Part shown: positions 6,158-9,328 of the stretch, piece after piece
Numbering within the stretch: position 1 is the first letter of the stretch
Layout: the number at the start of each line of letters is the position of its first letter
Assembly: GCA_022701965.1 (NCBI GenBank)
Contig: JAKONL010000312.1
Location: forward strand, 1 to 9,328
Length of the DNA: 9,328 bases
Source of the DNA: Burkholderiaceae bacterium
GTDB lineage: Bacteria > Pseudomonadota > Gammaproteobacteria > Burkholderiales > Burkholderiaceae
Direction of reading: 5' to 3'
Position numbers and translations under genes: made by a program
Notes under the pieces: model-generated
Seen by the model: the letters and a program-made list of their open reading frames with translations, nothing else
The model's database searches: none
What the model was told of the DNA's origin: nothing

Positions 6158-7066
6158 TCAGTCCAGTCTTCCCTGCGCGGCCACGATCGCCAGCTGGTCC
6201 ACGACATACCGAAGCCGCGGACTGAGTTGGCCCCGATGCGGCCACACCGCATGAACCTCGACGCCCGCATCGGCGTAATCGCTCAGCACCGGCACCAGCG
6301 AGCCGGCTGCCAGCTTCTCGCGCAAAAGCGAGATTGGAAGCTGCACCAGGCCGAGCCCGGCCACGGCGGCATCGACCATGGCTTCGCCATCGCTCAGTTG
6401 ATGGGTGGCAGGCGGCGAGAAGAGTCGGTCGGCTTCGGCCTCGCGTACCGACCACTGCAGGGGAGGGCCGTCGATCCTGCCCACCACGCAGCGGTGCGAT
6501 CCGACATCGGCCAGCGTCCTCGGCATGCCATGTTGTCGCAGGTACGACGGCGATGCGCAGATCACCCGCTGCTGGACCGCCAGGCGTCGCGCCACCAGGT
6601 GGCTGCTGTTGCCCAGGTTGCCGAAGCGGAGGGCCAGATCGACGTCGTCGCGCAGCAGGTCGCTCGTGGCCTCGGTGAAGGTGAGGGTCAGGTGGATGCC
6701 GGGATGGGGACGGACGATTTCCATGAGCACCGGCAGCAGTACCCGCCGACCGAAGGCGACCGGCATGTCGATGTGCAGGCGCCCGTTGAGCACCTGGCTT
6801 CGCGACGACAGGGCGGTCCGGGCAGCGGTGACCTCCTCCATCGCGTGCATGCAGGCCGCCAGGTAGCTTTCCCCGTCGGCCGTCAATCGCGTCAGTCGCG
6901 TGGTGCGATGGAACAGCTTGAAACCCAGGCGTTTCTCCAGGCGGCTGATCGACTTGCCGACGGCCGACTTGGTCAGCCCCAACTTCTCGCCCGCCCTGGT
7001 GAAGCTCCCGGTTCGTCCCGCGGCGACGAAGACCGCGACGCCGGAAAACGGGTCGACCTCGTCCAT
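6158..7066 (-). CDS. LysR-family transcriptional regulator (next to tautomerase)
   Basis: The protein is 302 residues. The helix-turn-helix is at about residues 8-67: FSGVAVFVAAGRTGSFTRAG, LGLTKSAVGKSISRLEKRLG, FKLFHRTTRLTRLT. The effector domain begins with LNGRLHIDMPVAFGRRV and includes LLRDDVDLALRFG, VICASPSYLRQHGMP and MVDAAVAGLGLVQLPISLL, the common pattern of the CrgA/DmlR-like branch. The start at 7066 is strongly supported by GGAGGA on the minus strand (7076-7071) just upstream. It diverges from the tautomerase-like gene across 129 bases, so autoregulation and control of that gene are likely. It converges with the first LysR gene. The two regulators share family architecture (for example LCASPDYLRRHG versus ICASPSYLRQHG) but differ widely elsewhere, so this is not a recent duplication. 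Confidence 0.93.
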   Translation of the reverse strand: MDEVDPFSGVAVFVAAGRTGSFTRAGEKLGLTKSAVGKSISRLEKRLGFKLFHRTTRLTRLTADGESYLAACMHAMEEVTAARTALSSRSQVLNGRLHIDMPVAFGRRVLLPVLMEIVRPHPGIHLTLTFTEATSDLLRDDVDLALRFGNLGNSSHLVARRLAVQQRVICASPSYLRQHGMPRTLADVGSHRCVVGRIDGPPLQWSVREAEADRLFSPPATHQLSDGEAMVDAAVAGLGLVQLPISLLREKLAAGSLVPVLSDYADAGVEVHAVWPHRGQLSPRLRYVVDQLAIVAAQGRLD

Positions 7067-7195
7067 GGTGTCCTCCAGGTCTACTCAGCAGAGAAAACGG
7101 CGTGATTTGCGCCGGCTGATTCAACTCTACGATGAAGCTTCGTCCGGTAGTGATCGTCGCTGCTGCGACAACCGTAATTTGCTAGGAGTGTTCCC
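7067..7195. promoter_or_regulatory. Divergent promoter/operator region between LysR and tautomerase genes
   Basis: This 129-base spacer is less GC-rich than the flanking genes. It contains an imperfect 14-base palindrome at 7131-7144 (GATGAAGCTTCGTC, with GAAGCTTC perfectly symmetric). An overlapping TTCA-N9-TGAA dyad runs from 7120 to 7136. Either could be a LysR operator. TAATTT at 7175-7180 could serve as a -10 element for the tautomerase gene, but no good -35 was found. The tautomerase ribosome binding site AGGAG lies at 7184-7188. Confidence 0.4.
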
Positions 7196-7390
7196 ATGCC
7201 CGTCGTTCGTGTCAGCTGGTTCGAAGGAAAAGACCCGACGCAGAAGGCCGCCGTCGCCGCCGATATCACCCGAAGCATCGTCGACAACACCGGCACCGAT
7301 CCCAGCTATATCTACGTGATCTTCGAAGACCTGAAGGCCTCGGACTGGGCGGGCGCCGGCAAGCTTTTCGGAGCAGCCACACCGGACTGA
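7196..7390 (+). CDS. 4-oxalocrotonate tautomerase-like protein
   Basis: The protein is 64 residues, the standard size of 4-OT monomers, which usually assemble into hexamers. It starts Met-Pro, so removal of Met exposes the catalytic N-terminal proline. It aligns without gaps to classical 4-OT: VRVSWFEGK matches AQIHILEGR, YVIFED matches RVIITE, and DWAGAG matches HFGIGG. At mature numbering Pro1 is kept, Arg11 is Lys, Arg39 is Tyr39 and Phe50 is Trp50. The loss of Arg39 argues against true 4-oxalocrotonate turnover, so substrate and reaction are open; other superfamily members are tautomerases, dehalogenases or decarboxylases. AGGAG at 7184-7188 is seven bases before the ATG. The gene stands alone on its strand, divergent from a LysR gene that is its probable regulator. 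No other meta-cleavage pathway gene is adjacent, although an extradiol dioxygenase gene lies about 2 kb away. Confidence 0.88.
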   Translation: MPVVRVSWFEGKDPTQKAAVAADITRSIVDNTGTDPSYIYVIFEDLKASDWAGAGKLFGAATPD

Positions 7391-7461
7391 GGCCGATTAC
7401 AGGGGCTGAGACGGGGCCTGCATGTCCCGGATGCTGCTGCGGGAGTGTTCGCCTGGTGGCT

Positions 7462-7584
7462 TCAGAGCTCGAACTCGTAATCCACCGTGATCGGCGCGTG
7501 GTCGCTGAACTTCAGCGTCTTGAAGATGGATTCGTGCCGCGCCAGCGCCGCCGTCGCCGGCGTCGCCAGGTGATAGTCAGTGCG
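7462..7584 (-). pseudogene. xth: 3'-terminal fragment of exodeoxyribonuclease III
   Basis: On the minus strand, 40 codons ending at TGA (7464-7462) read RTDYHLATPATAALARHESI, then FKTLKFSDHAP, then ITVDYEFEL. This is the C-terminus of ExoIII (E. coli-type pattern: W-R-x-D-Y-x-L-A-T-P followed by F-S-D-H-A-P and V-D-Y). It includes the catalytic Asp-His pair in SDHAP. The full protein is about 250-270 residues; everything upstream is missing, and homology stops at about 7584, where a TGT (Cys) codon stands in place of the invariant Trp and is followed by a T-run on the minus strand. The fragment is too short to have nuclease activity and has no start. The conserved reading frame implies recent truncation. 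An intact xth copy is presumably elsewhere in the genome, but that cannot be seen here. Confidence 0.82.
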
Positions 7585-7767
7585 ACAAAAAACCTACAGA
7601 TGTGAGAGCAGGGACCGCTTCAGACTGATCCCGGTCGTTCGGCACGGTCGTATAGAACGACAGCTTCGGGGCGGGAAACGGTCAGTCCCGGTGACATCGC
7701 AAGGGATTGCCTCGATCCAAAGAGGTCGTTGAAGCGCTGCCTCGGACCGGTAGCAGCCATTCCGAAC
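7585..7767. other. Unassigned intergenic sequence next to the truncated xth
   Basis: No protein or RNA gene could be supported in these 183 bases. Together with the xth fragment and the 71 bases at 7391-7461 they form a 377-base stretch without an intact gene. The sequence is less GC-rich than the genes on either side and begins with an A-run (GACAAAAAACC) right at the point where xth homology ends. It contains the inverted repeats listed separately. It may be the trace of a deletion or insertion. I recognised no transposase or insertion-sequence ends. Confidence 0.5.
7611..7689. repeat. Imperfect nested inverted repeat
   Basis: The outer arms are GGGAC (7611-7615) and GTCCC (7685-7689). ACTGA (7624-7628) can pair with TCAGT (7682-7686), which overlaps the outer arm by two bases. 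The inner pair GTCGTTC (7634-7640) and GAACGAC (7655-7661) is perfect, with a 14-base loop. The arms are interrupted by unpaired bases. It could be a degenerate mobile-element end, a non-autonomous repeat, or a transcript hairpin. No second copy is present in the window to judge whether it is dispersed. Confidence 0.4.
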
Positions 7768-8190
7768 TTAGACCAAGCACAAGTCTGCGACCAAACTTTG
7801 TCGTGTGCATTTTTTCAAGCGATCAAGCCCTGATTGAAGACGCCCGAGGCGTACCAGTTCATCTGAAGATGCGCCATCTTGATAAAAGAAGGCGATGTTT
7901 CCCCAGGGAGCGTAGAAGCAAATGTCTCCCGAGGACGGCGTATACGACCGCGGGGCGCTTGCAGTTGAAAGCTTGCGTGGCAGATCTGCAATCTTTTCTG
8001 TTGCCTCGTAGTCTTGCAAATGCAGCGTCAGAGGAAGAAGCGAGGCGAAATCCGCTGCACTTGGATTGGCGTCGAGCAGTCCAGTTGCAACGACAGCGCC
8101 GTCAACGACGATGTGGAGCTTCATGCCGTTATTTTGACTCGGTAAGCCCGAAGGATTCGTTGCAATAAGTGGTCTGTCGCTCGACGTCAT
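7768..8190 (-). CDS. Cyclophilin-like-fold protein of unknown function
   Basis: The protein is 140 residues. Its core from residue 23 (MKLHIVVDGAVV, DANPSAADFASLLPLTLHLQ, DYEATEKIADLPRKLS, SSGDICFYAPWGNIAFFYQD, LVRLGRLQSGLDRL) is the pattern of the bacterial cyclophilin-like-fold family, a small beta-barrel with no established reaction. I take the ATG at 8190, which overlaps the stop of the molybdoenzyme gene (TGATG) and has GGAGA about ten bases before it. An internal ATG at 8124 would start directly at the conserved core but has no ribosome binding site. The last residues (KKCTRQSLVADLCLV) do not look like the family's usual end, so the true 3' end may have been replaced at the neighbouring junction. 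Base composition is unusual: 29 of 60 bases are G or C at 7861-7920, against 41 of 60 at 8521-8580 in the upstream gene. This suggests acquisition from elsewhere. Confidence 0.75.
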   Translation of the reverse strand: MTSSDRPLIATNPSGLPSQNNGMKLHIVVDGAVVATGLLDANPSAADFASLLPLTLHLQDYEATEKIADLPRKLSTASAPRSYTPSSGDICFYAPWGNIAFFYQDGASSDELVRLGRLQSGLDRLKKCTRQSLVADLCLV

Positions 8191-9328
8191 CACAGCAATT
8201 TCTCCGGTGTGATCGGCAGGTCGCGCACGCGCTTGCCGGTCGCGTGAAAGATTGCGTTGGCGATCGCAGCCGGGATGCCCACCATGCCGAGCTCGCCCAT
8301 GCCCTTGACGCCGAGCGGATTGACGATGGTGTCTTCCTCCTCGACGAAGATGGTTTCGATCGAGTGGATGTCGGCATTCACCGGCACATGGTAGTGCTGC
8401 AGGTTGGCATTCATGATGCGGCCGTAGCGGTGGTCGATCTCCGTGGCTTCTTCCAGCGCCATGCCGATGCCCCAGACCACGCCGCCGATCTCCTGGCTGT
8501 GGGAGGCGAGCGGATTCAGGATCTTGCCGCAGGCGGTGACCTCGATCACGCGGGTGACCTTCACCGTGCCCAGGTCCGGGTCGACCTTCACCTCGACGAA
8601 CTGGGCGCCGTGCGCGAGCGAGGCGTACTTGGCGCGCTCGGGCGAGGGCGTCGAGTCGTAGGTCTCGGTGATCTCGTTCGTTCCGGTGCGGCGCATGACA
8701 TCGGCAATGACAACGGAGCGTGCCGCATCGCGCTTGAGGCGCAAGACGCCATCGAGCATTTCCACGTCGGTCGAGGCTGCGCCCTTCAGCGGCGATGCAG
8801 CATCGCGGTTCGCCAGGTCCAGCAACTTTGCGACGATGGTGAGCGCGGCACCTCGCACCGCTGAACCCACGCTGGATGTTGTCCACGAGCCGCCTTGCGC
8901 AGGCGCCTTAGGTTGCCTTGTATCGCCCAGTTCGAAATGAACCTGCTCGAGCCGCAGCCCGAGGAATTCGGCGGCGATCATGGTCATCACCGTGTACGTT
9001 CCCGGCCCGATGTCGCTGGTCGCGCTGGTCACGCCCGCGGTGCCATCCGCACGGAAGGTAACGCGCGCGCTGGCGGGCATCTGCATCGCACCCCAGACGC
9101 TCGAGGCCATACCCCAGCCCACCAGCAGACGGCCGTCGCGCATGGAGCGCGGCTCGGCCTTGCGGCTCTTCCAGCCGAACTTCTCGGCGCCCAGGCGGTA
9201 GCACTCGCGCAGGGCTTTGCTGGAGAAGGGCTTGCCGCTCTCCGGGTCGGTCTCGGCGTAGTTGACCAGGCGAAGCTCCATCGGATCGATCTTGAGCATG
9301 TAGGCCAGCTCGTCCATCGCGCATTCGA
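8190..9328 (-). CDS. paoC: Molybdenum-binding subunit of aldehyde oxidoreductase (xanthine dehydrogenase family), C-terminal part
   Basis: The frame is open to the window edge, giving about 378 residues, roughly the C-terminal half of a PaoC/YagR-like subunit of about 730 residues. Visible blocks, numbered from the Met codon at 9317, are MDELAYMLKIDPMELRLVNY, then DIGPGTYTVMTMIAAEFLGL, APAQGGSWTTSSVGSAVRGA, and GVKGMGELGMVGIPAAIANA (336-355). Glu342 in GMGELG is the position of the active-site Glu that deprotonates the Mo-bound hydroxyl. The C-terminus, GKRVRDLPITPEKLL, is close to PaoC. The family hydroxylates aldehydes (or N-heterocycles) using a molybdopterin cofactor; PaoABC also has 2Fe-2S and FAD subunits, expected upstream (beyond base 9328) but not visible. 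E. coli PaoABC is periplasmic, but no signal can be checked here. The stop overlaps the start of the cyclophilin-like gene by one base. Confidence 0.92.
   Translation of the reverse strand, partial: ECAMDELAYMLKIDPMELRLVNYAETDPESGKPFSSKALRECYRLGAEKFGWKSRKAEPRSMRDGRLLVGWGMASSVWGAMQMPASARVTFRADGTAGVTSATSDIGPGTYTVMTMIAAEFLGLRLEQVHFELGDTRQPKAPAQGGSWTTSSVGSAVRGAALTIVAKLLDLANRDAASPLKGAASTDVEMLDGVLRLKRDAARSVVIADVMRRTGTNEITETYDSTPSPERAKYASLAHGAQFVEVKVDPDLGTVKVTRVIEVTACGKILNPLASHSQEIGGVVWGIGMALEEATEIDHRYGRIMNANLQHYHVPVNADIHSIETIFVEEEDTIVNPLGVKGMGELGMVGIPAAIANAIFHATGKRVRDLPITPEKLL

Noticed and set aside
5564..7105. Plus-strand open frame of 513 codons
   Set aside because: It is a shifted frame of the first LysR gene continuing antisense through the second. 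It has low-complexity composition and no ribosome binding site or recognisable domain.
4434..7124. Very long minus-strand open frame (896 codons) across the dioxygenase, both LysR genes and the spacers
   Set aside because: It runs across three well-supported genes in other frames and on both strands. Its translation is Arg/Gly/Pro/Ala-rich with no family pattern, typical of antisense or shifted frames in high-GC DNA.
7585..7767. Insertion-sequence end or phage attachment site at the xth junction
   Set aside because: No transposase or integrase gene, terminal inverted repeat with target duplication, or tRNA is visible, so only a break and inverted repeats are reported.
7707..8168. Plus-strand open frame of 153 codons opposite the cyclophilin-like gene
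   Set aside because: The minus-strand product matches a known fold family through most of its length, while the plus frame shows no recognisable domain and has no ribosome binding site.
8191..8886. Upstream extension of the cyclophilin-like frame into the molybdoenzyme gene, as a 372-residue protein
   Set aside because: The extension is Arg/Gly/His-rich shadow sequence of the paoC-like gene. The conserved fold begins only after the ATG at 8190, which overlaps the paoC-like stop.

Overview
The window is very GC-rich and densely coding. Its gene families (Fiu/PiuC-type iron uptake, a ClpP-like protease, LdhA-type dehydrogenase, paired LysR regulators, PaoC-type molybdoenzyme) suggest a betaproteobacterium of the Burkholderiales, probably near Variovorax/Comamonadaceae. 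That placement is inferred from family content and codon use, since no rRNA or other marker gene is present.

Layout. (1) 1-2573, plus strand: an iron-acquisition cluster. It holds the C-terminal part of a TonB-dependent siderophore receptor, a PiuC/YbiX Fe(II)/2-oxoglutarate hydroxylase, a small exported PepSY protein and a four-helix cytochrome b561. The last two overlap at TGATG. (2) 2624-4212, plus strand: a ClpP-like serine peptidase with an intact Ser-His-Asp triad, overlapping by four bases a D-lactate dehydrogenase of LdhA type that starts at TTG. (3) 4274-7390: two regulator/enzyme pairs arranged almost as mirror images. An extradiol dioxygenase (YgiD/LigB family, minus) diverges from a LysR regulator (plus). 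A second LysR regulator (minus) converges on the first and diverges from a 64-residue 4-oxalocrotonate-tautomerase-like protein (plus). (4) 7391-7767: 377 bases without an intact gene. They hold a 3'-terminal fragment of exodeoxyribonuclease III (xth, minus) that breaks off abruptly near 7584, followed by unassigned sequence with inverted repeats. (5) 7768-9328, minus strand: the C-terminal half of a PaoC/CoxL-type molybdenum aldehyde oxidoreductase, whose stop codon overlaps the start of a lower-GC gene for a cyclophilin-like-fold protein.

How the genes may work together. The first block looks like one operon for taking up a ferric siderophore and releasing its iron, with the PepSY and cytochrome b proteins as a possible membrane reductase module. 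The LysR/enzyme pairs look like small, locally regulated catabolic units. The 7.4-8.2 kb stretch looks like a recombination scar at the boundary of an accessory segment. No tRNA, rRNA, CRISPR array, complete insertion sequence or prophage gene was seen. I found no clearly new system. The best candidates for a second look are the PepSY/cytochrome b iron module, the ClpP-like/dehydrogenase overlap and the truncated xth junction.
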